64,000 nucleotides of DNA from CAWGJC01 sp965276665 (GTDB lineage: Bacteria > Pseudomonadota > Alphaproteobacteria > Acetobacterales > Acetobacteraceae), in NCBI GenBank assembly GCA_965276665.1, contig OZ255620.1, positions 4,154,001-4,218,000 on the forward strand, written 5' to 3'. A model generated the notes under the pieces. That model saw only the letters and a list, made by a program, of their open reading frames with translations, was not told where the DNA came from and made no database searches. Shown here in pieces: positions 1 through 7,385 of this stretch; position 1 is the first letter of the stretch; every line of letters starts with the position of its first letter. The position numbers and the translations under genes were made by a program.

Positions 1-1036
1 GGATCTTCGCCTTGCCGGCCGGCCCGTCATCGCTCACGCCGGCGACCATCGCGCCCCTGTCGTCATGCAGCCCGAGGCTTTCGGCGATCTCGGGCGTCAC
101 CTCCTGGATGCGCACGCCGAGCCAGCCACGCCGCGCGCGCCCGAATTGGCGGAGCTGCGCGATGACGTTCTTCGCCTCGTTGGCCGGGATCGAGAAGCCG
201 ATGCCGATCGAGCCGCCCGACGGCGAATAGATGGCCGTGTTGATGCCGATCACGTTGCCGTCCATGTCGAACAGCGGACCGCCGGAATTGCCGCGGTTGA
301 TCGCGGCGTCGGTCTGGATGAAATCGTCGTACGGACCCTGGTGGATGTCGCGGCCGCGGGCCGAGACGATGCCCGCTGTGACCGACCCGCCGAGCCCGAA
401 CGGATTGCCGATCGCCACCACCCAGTTGCCGACACGCGCGCTGTCGCTATCGCCGAATGAGACGGCAGGGAGCGGGGTCGGCGATTCCACTTTCAGGAGC
501 GCGAGGTCGCTGCGCTCGTCCTTGCCGACAAGCTTCGCCTTCAGCGAGGTGTTGTCCTGCAGCGTGACGGTGATCTCGTCCGCATCCTCGATCACGTGGT
601 TGTTGGTGACAATGTAGCCGGACGGGTCGACGATGAAGCCCGAGCCGAGGCTTTGCATCCGCCGCACCGGCGCCTGGTCGTCGCCCTGGCTCTGCTGATC
701 CTGGCCCGGTCCGCCCTGGCCGCCACCACCACCACCACCACCCTGGCCCTGGCCGCCGCCATTCGGCCGGTTGCGGTTCATGAAATCGTGGAAGAACTGC
801 TCGAACGGCGAGCCGGGTGGGAACATCGGCAGGTCCGGGCCGGCGCCGGAATTGCCGGTCGCCTGTACGTTCTGGGTCGACGAGATGTTCACCACCGCTG
901 GCAGCAGGCGGGCGGCAAGGTCGGCAAACCCGTCGGGCGCCGGGCGGGCGATCGCCGGCATCGGCGCCAGCACGGGAAGGGCCGGCACGGCGAGGGCCCC
1001 GCAAAGCAGGGCCGCGCGGAACAGCGAGAAGCGCAT
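1..1036 (-). CDS. degP: DegP/Do family periplasmic serine protease (partial, 3' end outside window)
   Basis: HtrA-type periplasmic protease/chaperone that degrades misfolded envelope proteins. 345 codons are visible from an ATG at 1036; the C-terminus with the remaining PDZ region lies beyond base 1. Residues 1 to about 30 form a signal peptide (MRFSLFRAALL start, Ala-rich end). The trypsin-like domain has a complete triad: His147 in TNNHVI, Asp177 in SDLALL and Ser251 in GNSGGPL. A Gly/Gln-rich stretch, including a run of consecutive glycines, lies before the protease core at about residues 85-115, where DegP proteins carry their flexible LA loop. The start of a PDZ domain (RRGWLGVRIQEV) is visible near residue 305. 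It is divergent from rplY. The family is certain; the choice among degP, degQ and mucD is not. Confidence 0.93.
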   Translation of the reverse strand, partial: MRFSLFRAALLCGALAVPALPVLAPMPAIARPAPDGFADLAARLLPAVVNISSTQNVQATGNSGAGPDLPMFPPGSPFEQFFHDFMNRNRPNGGGQGQGGGGGGGGQGGPGQDQQSQGDDQAPVRRMQSLGSGFIVDPSGYIVTNNHVIEDADEITVTLQDNTSLKAKLVGKDERSDLALLKVESPTPLPAVSFGDSDSARVGNWVVAIGNPFGLGGSVTAGIVSARGRDIHQGPYDDFIQTDAAINRGNSGGPLFDMDGNVIGINTAIYSPSGGSIGIGFSIPANEAKNVIAQLRQFGRARRGWLGVRIQEVTPEIAESLGLHDDRGAMVAGVSDDGPAGKAKI

Positions 1037-1138
1037 GGTGGGATCCCTTCGGTTGGCTGGATACTGAGTGTCCGGACCGCCAGGAGCAAGCGCCCAGTGC
1101 GACGCGGAACGATCCGGCCGTCACCCGGTGCCAAACGG

Positions 1139-1177
1139 CTTGCCAACCCTGGCGGAGCTTGCCAACCCTGGTGGACC
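1139..1177. repeat. Two-copy 19-bp tandem repeat upstream of rplY
   Basis: Two adjacent near-identical units of the form CTTGCCAACCCTGGYGGA start at about 1139 and 1158. Each carries a TTGCCA hexamer, so the repeat duplicates the -35 element of the candidate rplY promoter. Confidence 0.7.
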
Positions 1178-1187
1178 GCGATAGAGA
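1159..1187 (+). promoter_or_regulatory. Candidate sigma-70 promoter for rplY-pth-ychF
   Basis: TTGCCA (1159-1164), a 17-bp spacer and TAGAGA (1182-1187) fit a housekeeping promoter, with the predicted transcript start about 85 nt before the rplY ATG. This is a motif match only. Confidence 0.45.
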
Positions 1188-1197
1188 ACCGCCCGCG

Positions 1198-1270
1198 CCG
1201 GCACCCAGGAAGCCGGCGTTTGCTGTTGAAGCCCGCCCGGCACTCAGGGGAGCCGGCGTTGCTGTTGGAG
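1198..1270. repeat. Imperfect tandem duplication (about 39-bp period) covering the rplY leader
   Basis: CCGGCACCCAGGAAGCCGGC...GCTGTTGAAG is followed by CCGGCACTCAGGGGAGCCGGC...GCTGTTGGAG. The second copy ends in the GGAG that lies upstream of the rplY start. Within each unit, GCCGG motifs could form small hairpins. Confidence 0.65.
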
Positions 1271-1280
1271 TGAAGGTGGG

Positions 1281-1943
1281 ATGGCGAGTTTCGTCACGAT
1301 CGAGGCGGAGAAGCGCGACCGGGCCGGCAAGGGCGGCGCCCGCGCCACGCGTCGGGCCGGCAAGGTCCCCGCCGTGGTCTATGGCGCCCGGCAGGAGCCG
1401 GCTCTGATCGCCCTCGATCCGCGCCAGGTGCTCCGCGAGCTGCACCGTGCCGGCTGGCGCTCGCGTCTCTACGAGATCAGCGTCGGCGGCAAGGCCGAGC
1501 GGGCGCTGATCCGCGACGTGCAGTTCCATCCCGTCACCGATGCGCCGGAGCATGTCGATTTCCAGCGCCTCGCCGCCGGCGAGCAGATCCATGTCGCGGT
1601 CGCGGTGGTGTTCCTCAACGATCTCACCTCGCCCGGCCTGAAGCGCGGCGGCGTGCTCAACGTCGTCCGCCACACGGTCGAGGTATATTGCGATCCGGAC
1701 AACATCCCCGAGCGCTTCGAGGCGGATCTCGGCGCGCTCGACATCAACGACAATGTCCGCTGGTCGAACCTGATCGGCACCGAGAACACCCGGCCGACCA
1801 TCGGCGAGCGTGACTTCGTGATCGCGACCGTCGCGCCGCCCACCAAGATGCAGGCCGATCCGGTCGCCGAGGCGGCCGCCGCGGCGACCGCGACGCCTGC
1901 CGTGCCTGCCGCAGCCCGACCCGCGGCGCCGAAGAAGGGCTGA
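1281..1943 (+). CDS. rplY: 50S ribosomal protein L25/general stress protein Ctc
   Basis: 5S-rRNA-binding large-subunit protein of the long Ctc type (220 aa), not the roughly 94-aa E. coli form. The N-terminal L25 domain (residues about 5-95) contains the typical region VPAVVYGARQEPALIAL. The C-terminal TL5/Ctc beta domain follows to about residue 185, with conserved VHRHTVEVYCDPDNIPE-like sequence. The protein ends in an Ala/Pro-rich tail of about 35 residues that is probably disordered. ATG at 1281 follows a GGAG-rich leader. It heads an rplY-pth-ychF cluster that is common in alphaproteobacteria. Confidence 0.95.
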   Translation: MASFVTIEAEKRDRAGKGGARATRRAGKVPAVVYGARQEPALIALDPRQVLRELHRAGWRSRLYEISVGGKAERALIRDVQFHPVTDAPEHVDFQRLAAGEQIHVAVAVVFLNDLTSPGLKRGGVLNVVRHTVEVYCDPDNIPERFEADLGALDINDNVRWSNLIGTENTRPTIGERDFVIATVAPPTKMQADPVAEAAAAATATPAVPAAARPAAPKKG

Positions 1944-1981
1944 CCGCCGGGCGCGCGTCCCGCGCCGTGCTGTCCCGATCC

Positions 1982-2560
1982 ATGCGATTGTGGGTCGGGC
2001 TCGGCAACCCCGAGCCCGCGATGCTTCGGCAGCGGCACAATATCGGCTTCATGGCGCTCGACCGGATCGCCGAGCGGCACGGCTTCTCACCCTGGCGGCA
2101 ACGCTTCCGCGGGCTGGTGGCGGAAGGCACGGTCGGCGGCGAGAAGGTGCTGGCGCTCAAGCCGCTCACCTACATGAACGGCTCGGGGGAAAGCGTGCAG
2201 CCCGCCGCCGCCTTCTACAAGCTGCCCACGGACGCGATCACCGCCTTCCATGACGAGCTCGACCTGGTCCCCGGCAAGGTCCGGGTGAAGCGCGGCGGCG
2301 GCGCAGCCGGCCATAACGGCCTGCGCAGCATGGACCGCATGCTCGGCTCGCCGGATTACTGGCGGGTGCGCCTCGGCATCGGGCATCCGGGGTCGAAGGA
2401 ACGGGTGCTCGGCCATGTGCTGGGTGATTTCGCCAAGGCGGACGCGGCCTGGCTCGCCGCGCTGCTCGATGCGGTGGCGGATGCAGCCCCGCTGCTCGCC
2501 GCCGGACGGACGGAGGATTTCATGACGCGGGTAGCGCTGCTGACCGAGGAGGCTCGCTGA
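1982..2560 (+). CDS. pth: Peptidyl-tRNA hydrolase
   Basis: Releases tRNA from peptidyl-tRNAs that drop off ribosomes. 192 aa, the usual bacterial Pth length. The N-terminus MRLWVGLGNPEP carries the substrate-binding Asn9, followed by the catalytic His19 (RHNIGF). The FHDELDL segment with the conserved Asp (about residue 92) and the GGGAAGHNGLRS region are present. ATG at 1982 is preferred over an in-frame codon at 1967 because it aligns with the family N-terminus; no clear ribosome-binding site is visible. It ends 2 bp before ychF, suggesting coupled translation. Confidence 0.95.
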   Translation: MRLWVGLGNPEPAMLRQRHNIGFMALDRIAERHGFSPWRQRFRGLVAEGTVGGEKVLALKPLTYMNGSGESVQPAAAFYKLPTDAITAFHDELDLVPGKVRVKRGGGAAGHNGLRSMDRMLGSPDYWRVRLGIGHPGSKERVLGHVLGDFAKADAAWLAALLDAVADAAPLLAAGRTEDFMTRVALLTEEAR

Positions 2561-2562
2561 GC

Positions 2563-3657
2563 ATGGGGTTCAATTGCGGCATCGTCGGCTTGCCCAATGT
2601 CGGCAAATCCTCCCTGTTCAACGCGTTGACAGCAACCGCGGCGGCCCAGGCCGCCAATTATCCGTTCTGCACCATCGAGCCGAATGTCGGCCGTGTCGGG
2701 GTGCCCGACCCGCGGCTCGACACGCTCGCCGCCATCGCGAAATCGGCGAAGATCGTGCCGACCAGCCTCGAATTCGTCGATATCGCCGGGCTGGTGCGCG
2801 GCGCCAGCCGCGGCGAGGGTCTCGGCAACCAGTTTCTCGGCAACATTCGCGAGACCGACGCCATCATCCACGTGCTGCGCTGCTTCGAGGATCCGGACGT
2901 CACCCATGTCGAGGGCAGCATCGATCCGGTGCGGGACGCCGAGACGGTGGAAACCGAGCTGATGCTCGCCGACCTCGACAGCCTGGAGAAACGATTGCCG
3001 GCCCTGCAGAAGCGCGGCCGCGGCGGCGACAAGGCGGCGGCGGCGCAGACCGCGCTGATCGAGCCGATCGCCGCCGCGCTGAGCGAGGGCCGCCCGGCCC
3101 GCACCGCGATCGCGCCGGCGGACGCCGAAGCGGCGCGCCGGCTGCAGCTCCTCACCAGCAAGCCGGTCCTCTATGTCTGCAACGTCGAGGAAGCGGCCGC
3201 CGCCACCGGCAATGCGCAATCGGCACGCGTGGCCGAGCTCGCTGCCCGCGAAGGCGCCGCGACGGTGATCGTCTCCGCCGCGATCGAGGCCGAGGTCGCC
3301 CAGCTCGCCGAAGCTGACCGGCGGGACTTCCTCGACGGGCTCGGCCTCGCCGATAGCGGCCTCGACCGGGTGATCCGGGCCGGATACGGGCTGCTCGGAC
3401 TGATCACCTTCTTCACCTGCGGTCCCAAGGAAACCCGTGCCTGGACCATCCCACAGGGCACCCGCGCCCCGCAGGCTGCCGGCGCCATCCATGGCGATTT
3501 CGAGCGCGGCTTCATCGCCGCCGAGACGATCGGCTACGACGATTACGTGGCGGGAAAAGGCGAAGCCGGCGCCCGCGAGGCCGGCCGGATGCGGGTCGAG
3601 GGCAAGGAATACACGGTGCGCGATGGCGACGTGATGCTGTTTCGGTTCAATGTCTGA
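2563..3657 (+). CDS. ychF: Redox-regulated ATPase YchF (Obg-family GTPase fold)
   Basis: Ribosome-associated P-loop ATPase of the Obg family, 364 aa, full length. The Walker A motif GLPNVGKSS is at residues 8-16. DIAG (switch II/G3) lies near residue 70. The atypical G4 region that gives YchF its ATP preference is around residue 205 (VCNVEE). A C-terminal TGS domain ends in the typical EYTVRDGDVMLFRFNV. ATG at 2563 lies 2 bp after the pth stop, so the two genes are probably co-translated. Confidence 0.96.
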   Translation: MGFNCGIVGLPNVGKSSLFNALTATAAAQAANYPFCTIEPNVGRVGVPDPRLDTLAAIAKSAKIVPTSLEFVDIAGLVRGASRGEGLGNQFLGNIRETDAIIHVLRCFEDPDVTHVEGSIDPVRDAETVETELMLADLDSLEKRLPALQKRGRGGDKAAAAQTALIEPIAAALSEGRPARTAIAPADAEAARRLQLLTSKPVLYVCNVEEAAAATGNAQSARVAELAAREGAATVIVSAAIEAEVAQLAEADRRDFLDGLGLADSGLDRVIRAGYGLLGLITFFTCGPKETRAWTIPQGTRAPQAAGAIHGDFERGFIAAETIGYDDYVAGKGEAGAREAGRMRVEGKEYTVRDGDVMLFRFNV

Positions 3658-3678
3658 TCAAGGGTTGAGGCAAGGGTA

Positions 3679-3876
3679 GGCCAGGGGCTCTGCCCCTGGC
3701 CCCCGCCAAGGGCGGAGTTCTTGGAACCCGATGGGCGCTTCGCGCGGAGCGCAATCCGGCATCGTGGCCATTCGTCGACGCCTGAGCTGTCCCGGGTTGT
3801 TGATTGCGCTTCGCGCGAAGTCAGCAGGGTTCCAAGGGCTTCGCCCTTGGCGGGGTCCAGGGGCAGCGCCCTGGCC
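3679..3876. repeat. Family 1 palindromic interspersed element, copy A
   Basis: A 198-bp imperfect inverted repeat. The left arm (about 3679-3756) and right arm (about 3802-3876) are reverse complements with few mismatches around a loop of about 45 bp. Each arm is a string of small palindromes: CCAGGGGC..GCCCCTGG, CCAAGGGC..GCCCTTGG (degenerate in the left arm) and a CGCTTCGCGCG-type hairpin. It fills most of the ychF-thioredoxin spacer (3658-3981); no gene is seen there. Homologous copies lie at 8946-9145 and 34562-34764. Confidence 0.85.
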
Positions 3877-3981
3877 TTGCTCTCCTGGCGCCCGCAAATC
3901 CCCCAAGCTTGTCTTCCTTGCGCTATGCTCCCACCCACAGCATTTATCGCAGACGCGCAGCGCACAGAAGGCAGGAGAGCC

Positions 3982-4938
3982 ATGGATCTCATCATCGGGC
4001 AGCCGCGGGGTGCTGCCGGGCAGGGTGCCGAGACGGCGCCTGATGCGACGGGCATGATCGTCGAGGGCGACCAGAAGACCTTCATGCAGGACGTGATCGA
4101 GGCGTCTCGCGAGATGCCGGTCATCGTCGATTTCTGGGCCACCTGGTGCGGCCCCTGCAAGCAGCTGACGCCGACCTTGGAAAAGGTGACGCGCGCGGCG
4201 GGCGGCCGGGTGAAGCTCGTCAAGATCGACATCGACAAGAACCGCGCGCTTGTCCAGCAGCTTTCGCAGCTTGGACTGCCGCTGCAATCCGTGCCGACGG
4301 TCGCGGCCTTCTGGCAGGGCCAGATCGCCGATCTGTTCCAGGGCGCGTTGCCGGAAAGCGAGATCAAGCGCTTCGTCGAATCGCTGCTGAAAGTCGCCGG
4401 CGGCAGCATGCCGGCCGCGGACCTGCTCGCCGAGGCGCGCGACGCGATGGAGCGCGGCGTGCCGGAGGAGGCGGCCGAGCTGTTCGCCGCCCTGGTCGAG
4501 CAGGAGAACGAGAATCCCGACGCCTGGGGCGGGCTGATTCGCGCCCTGCTCGCGGCCGGGCAGGAGGAGCAGGCGCAGGAGACGCTGGCCCAGGTGCCGG
4601 CGGCTCTCGCCGAGCATGCCGAGATTGCCGGCGCGCGCAGCGCGCTGGCGCTGCTCGAGGAAGGCCGCCAGGCAGCCGCCGGCCTGGCCGGGTTCGAGCG
4701 CCGGCTGGCGGCCGACCCGGCCGATCATCAGGCCCGCTACGATCTCGCGACCGCGCTCAATGCCAGCGACCGGCGCGAGGCGGCGGCGGCGGCGCTGCTC
4801 GAGATCATGAAGCGCGATCGCGGCTGGAACGAGGATGCGGCGCGGCTGCAATTGCTGAAATTCTTCGAAGCCTGGGGTGTCGAGGATCCGGCGACGGTCT
4901 CCGCGCGCCGCAAGCTTTCCGCATTGCTCTTCAGTTGA
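3982..4938 (+). CDS. Thioredoxin/tetratricopeptide protein (CnoX/YbbN-like co-chaperone)
   Basis: 318 aa. The N-terminal thioredoxin domain (residues about 25-130) carries a complete WCGPC active site (Cys56 and Cys59) in the context FWATWCGPCK, followed by the cis-Pro segment QSVPTV. The C-terminal half is helical and TPR-like (repeated Ala/Leu-rich segments at about 145-310), as in CnoX, which protects proteins from overoxidation and hands them to GroEL/DnaK. E. coli CnoX lacks the full CxxC, so this version may be redox-active. ATG at 3982 has an AGGAGAG ribosome-binding site; longer in-frame extensions run into the repeat. It leads a four-gene set ending at 6191. Confidence 0.88.
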   Translation: MDLIIGQPRGAAGQGAETAPDATGMIVEGDQKTFMQDVIEASREMPVIVDFWATWCGPCKQLTPTLEKVTRAAGGRVKLVKIDIDKNRALVQQLSQLGLPLQSVPTVAAFWQGQIADLFQGALPESEIKRFVESLLKVAGGSMPAADLLAEARDAMERGVPEEAAELFAALVEQENENPDAWGGLIRALLAAGQEEQAQETLAQVPAALAEHAEIAGARSALALLEEGRQAAAGLAGFERRLAADPADHQARYDLATALNASDRREAAAAALLEIMKRDRGWNEDAARLQLLKFFEAWGVEDPATVSARRKLSALLFS

Positions 4939-5615
4939 ACGCCGGCGGTCGACGACCCGATTTTCGCCCGGGTCCGGATGAGCTTCCCGGCAGCTTCCCG
5001 GTGTTTCCGCTCGCGCAGGCGCTGCTCCTGCCGGGCGGATTGCTGCCTCTCAACATCTTCGAACCACGCTATCTCGCCATGGTGGAGGACGCGCTCGCGG
5101 CCGGCCGCCTGTTCGGCATGATCCAGCCGGATGTCTCGCGTCCGGCTGGCCCGACGGGGCCCGCGCTCTCCGATGTCGGCTGCCTCGGCCGCCTCATCGC
5201 GTTCAGCGAGACCGGGGACGGCCGGTATCTGATCACCCTCACCGGGATCGCCCGGTTCGCGGTGACGGAAGAGCTGGCGGAACGCCGCGGCTATCGCCGG
5301 GTGCGCGCGGATTTCTCGGAATTCCGCGGCGATCTCGAACCGTCCTTCGAGCCGCTTTCGCTCGATCGCGAGGCGCTGCTCGCCGTCTTGCGGCAGTATT
5401 TCGCGGCGGCCGGCCTGCAGGCCGATTGGGAATCGGTCGAGCGCATGGATGACGACAATCTCGTCTCCACCCTCTGCATCGCCTGTCCGTTCAGCGCGCC
5501 GGAAAAGCAGGCGCTGCTCGAGGCCCGCACGCCGGCGGATCGCGCGGCCGCGCTGATCGCGTTGCTGCGGATGGGCGCGGCGGGCGGCGCCGGTCCCGGC
5601 CCGATGATGAGCTGA
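4935..5615 (+). CDS. LON peptidase N-terminal-domain protein
   Basis: 226 aa, consisting essentially of the substrate-binding N-terminal domain of Lon without the AAA+ or protease parts. The diagnostic segment FPVFPLAQALLLPGG-LLPLNIFEPRY lies near residues 22-50, followed by GCLGRLIAFSETGDGRY and a C-terminal helical segment. A TTG at 4935 overlaps the upstream stop (TTGA), so translation is probably coupled. No good ribosome-binding site is seen and a later GTG near 4999 is possible but would truncate the domain. Function in this family is not well defined. Confidence 0.82.
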   Translation: MNAGGRRPDFRPGPDELPGSFPVFPLAQALLLPGGLLPLNIFEPRYLAMVEDALAAGRLFGMIQPDVSRPAGPTGPALSDVGCLGRLIAFSETGDGRYLITLTGIARFAVTEELAERRGYRRVRADFSEFRGDLEPSFEPLSLDREALLAVLRQYFAAAGLQADWESVERMDDDNLVSTLCIACPFSAPEKQALLEARTPADRAAALIALLRMGAAGGAGPGPMMS

Positions 5616-5628
5616 CGAGGCAGCGACG

Positions 5629-5835
5629 ATGACAGACGAAATCCCGTCCGCTCCCGCCGCCCCCCCGCTCGACCCGCGCCTGCTCGAGATCCTGGTTTGC
5701 CCGGTCACCAAGGGCCCGCTCGAATATGACCGCGCGGCCGGCGAGCTGATCAGCCGCAAGGCCGGGCTTGCTTACCCGATCCGCGACGGCATTCCGGTGA
5801 TGCTGCCCGAGGAGGCGCGGAGCCTGGACGGGTGA
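5629..5835 (+). CDS. Trm112-like/YcaR family protein
   Basis: 68-aa protein with the family core LLEILVCPVTKGPLEYD followed by AYPIRDGIPVMLPEEAR. Bacterial members are related to the Trm112 methyltransferase activator but have lost most zinc-binding cysteines; only Cys25 remains here. The N-terminus is Pro/Ala-rich. ATG at 5629 has a GAGG upstream, and the stop overlaps the next gene (GTGA), so it is translationally coupled to the DUF971 gene. Confidence 0.88.
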   Translation: MTDEIPSAPAAPPLDPRLLEILVCPVTKGPLEYDRAAGELISRKAGLAYPIRDGIPVMLPEEARSLDG

Positions 5836-6191
5836 GCGCCCCGCGTCCGACGGAAATCCGGCTGCGCGCGCGCGAGAAGCGTCTCGACATCGCCTTCGAG
5901 GACGGCGCGGCGTTCAGTCTTCCCGCCGAATTGCTGCGTGTCGAGAGCCCGAGCGCCGAGGTGCAGGGTCACGGACCGGGTGAGCGCAAGCTGATCGCCG
6001 GACGGCGTCATGTCGGGATCATGTCGATCGAGCCGGTCGGCAATTACGCCGTGCGCATCCTGTTCGACGATCTGCACAACACCGGCATCTTCTCCTGGGA
6101 TTATTTGCACGCGCTCGGGCGCGATCAGGATGCGCGGTGGGAATCCTATCTCGCGACCCTGCAAGCCGCCGGGAAAAGCCGCGACCCCTGA
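5832..6191 (+). CDS. DUF971 (GBBH-like N-terminal domain) protein
   Basis: 119 aa. It matches the DUF971 domain, homologous to the N-terminal domain of gamma-butyrobetaine hydroxylase: IRLRAREKRLDIAFEDG, LRVESPSAEVQGHG and the signature VGNYAVRILFDDLHNTGIFSWDYLH. The domain has been linked to Fe-S cluster and Mrp/ApbC-associated proteins in other bacteria, but the biochemical role is unclear. GTG at 5832 overlaps the upstream TGA by 4 bp. It ends convergently 16 bp from the next minus-strand gene, with no obvious terminator. Confidence 0.87.
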   Translation: MSAPRPTEIRLRAREKRLDIAFEDGAAFSLPAELLRVESPSAEVQGHGPGERKLIAGRRHVGIMSIEPVGNYAVRILFDDLHNTGIFSWDYLHALGRDQDARWESYLATLQAAGKSRDP

Positions 6192-6207
6192 AGTCACTTC
6201 GTTCACG

Positions 6208-7212
6208 TCACTCCATGTCTGGCAAAATAACGTTCTGCGGATGGTCGGTGAGCAGCGCGGCGCGCATCGTCTCGGCCGATTTCACCCGGATGTCCGCGAC
6301 CGCCTGCTGCGAATAGAAGGCGGCATGCGGGGTGATCACCAGCCGCCCTTCGAGCCAGGGCTCGCGCGCGCGATAGGCGCGAAGCAGGGCGGGCGGTGTC
6401 TCCGGCGGCTCGGTGGGCAGCACGTCGAGCCCCGCCGCGGCCAGCCTTCCGCTGCGCAGCGCGGCTTCCAGCGCGTCGAGATCGACGATCGGCCCGCGCG
6501 CGGTGTTGACCAGCACGGCATTCTCCGGCAGCAGCGCGAGCTCACGCGCGCCGAGCAGCCCGCGCGTCGCACGGGTGAGCGGCGCGTGCAGGGAGAGCAC
6601 GTCGCATTGCGGCAAAAACTCGTCGAGCGTGGCGGCGCGCGCGATCCCGAGGGCGAGCTCGCTGCCCGCCGGCTTCTCCGGGTCGAACGCGATGACGCGG
6701 AAGCCGAGCGCGCGGGCGCGCAGCGCGGCGGCGGTGCCGATGCGGCCCAGTCCGAGCACGCCAAAACTCTGCACGCCGGCGCGGCGCACGAGCGGCGTCT
6801 CGATCGCGCGCCAGAGCGCCGGCTCGGGCCTACGCTGTGCGTCATGGTGCAGGATAATGCCGCGGCGGAGCGACAGAGCGAGCGCGATCGCATGGTCCGC
6901 GACCTCCGTCGTCCCGTAATCGGGCACGTTGCACACCATGACGCCGCGCGCCGCCGCTGCCGCGCGGTCGATACGGTCGTATCCCACGCCCATGCGCACC
7001 ACCGCGCGCAGCCGGGGAAACCGCGCGAAATCCGCCTCGCCCACCCAGAGGGTCAGGATCATCAGCCCGTCCACCTCGGCGCAAACCGCATCGTCGAGCG
7101 CGGCGAGGCCGCCCGCGCCCGGCATGCTGACATGCACGCCGTCGCCGAAGATGCGCCGCTCGACGCTGTCATCCGGATAGAGTTTTTCCGGGTAGAGCAC
7201 CGTGACCGTCAT
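6208..7212 (-). CDS. D-isomer-specific 2-hydroxyacid dehydrogenase (CtBP-like)
   Basis: NAD(P)-dependent oxidoreductase of 2-hydroxy/2-keto acids, 334 aa, full length. The Rossmann motif GVLGLGRIGTAAA is near residue 150. Catalytic residues follow in order: Arg in NTARGPIVD, Glu in the PTEPPE region and His in ITPHAAFYS. The segment DYGTTEVADHAIAL before the Rossmann fold is typical of the CtBP/phosphoglycerate-dehydrogenase-like branch. The substrate cannot be set from sequence. ATG at 7212 is divergent from the ThDP enzyme gene, with a 173-bp spacer between. Confidence 0.9.
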   Translation of the reverse strand: MTVTVLYPEKLYPDDSVERRIFGDGVHVSMPGAGGLAALDDAVCAEVDGLMILTLWVGEADFARFPRLRAVVRMGVGYDRIDRAAAAARGVMVCNVPDYGTTEVADHAIALALSLRRGIILHHDAQRRPEPALWRAIETPLVRRAGVQSFGVLGLGRIGTAAALRARALGFRVIAFDPEKPAGSELALGIARAATLDEFLPQCDVLSLHAPLTRATRGLLGARELALLPENAVLVNTARGPIVDLDALEAALRSGRLAAAGLDVLPTEPPETPPALLRAYRAREPWLEGRLVITPHAAFYSQQAVADIRVKSAETMRAALLTDHPQNVILPDME

Positions 7213-7269
7213 GATGCGCGTGCATCCTCCGCGTGATGTGCCGCGAAGCTAGCGGGTTTCTCCGCCTGC

Positions 7270-7340
7270 GCCAGCGCTTCCGGTTGCCAGCGCTTCCGGT
7301 TGCCAGCGCCCTCGATTGCCAGCGCCCTCGATTGCCAGTG
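7270..7340. repeat. 16-bp tandem repeat, four full units
   Basis: Units start at 7270, 7286, 7302 and 7318, with a partial unit at 7334. The first two read GCCAGCGCTTCCGGTT and the next two GCCAGCGCCCTCGATT, so the array looks like a duplication of a duplication. It lies in the divergent spacer between the dehydrogenase and the ThDP enzyme. The 16-bp period is not a multiple of three, which argues against coding. Confidence 0.85.
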
Positions 7341-7385
7341 GCGGAACCGGCGGGCAGTCTGCGGACCGCATTGCGGGAGACGGGA

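Noticed and set aside
721..744. CCACCA microsatellite
   Set aside because: On the minus strand it encodes the glycine run of the DegP-like linker; a coding low-complexity segment, not a regulatory repeat.
2356..3492. Long minus-strand frame opposite ychF
   Set aside because: Antisense shadow of a well-conserved gene; no recognisable protein sequence or start signals.
3679..3876. Family 1 element as a simple terminator of ychF
   Set aside because: No T-run follows the stems, and a copy lies inside an operon (rplO-secY), so termination is not a sufficient explanation.
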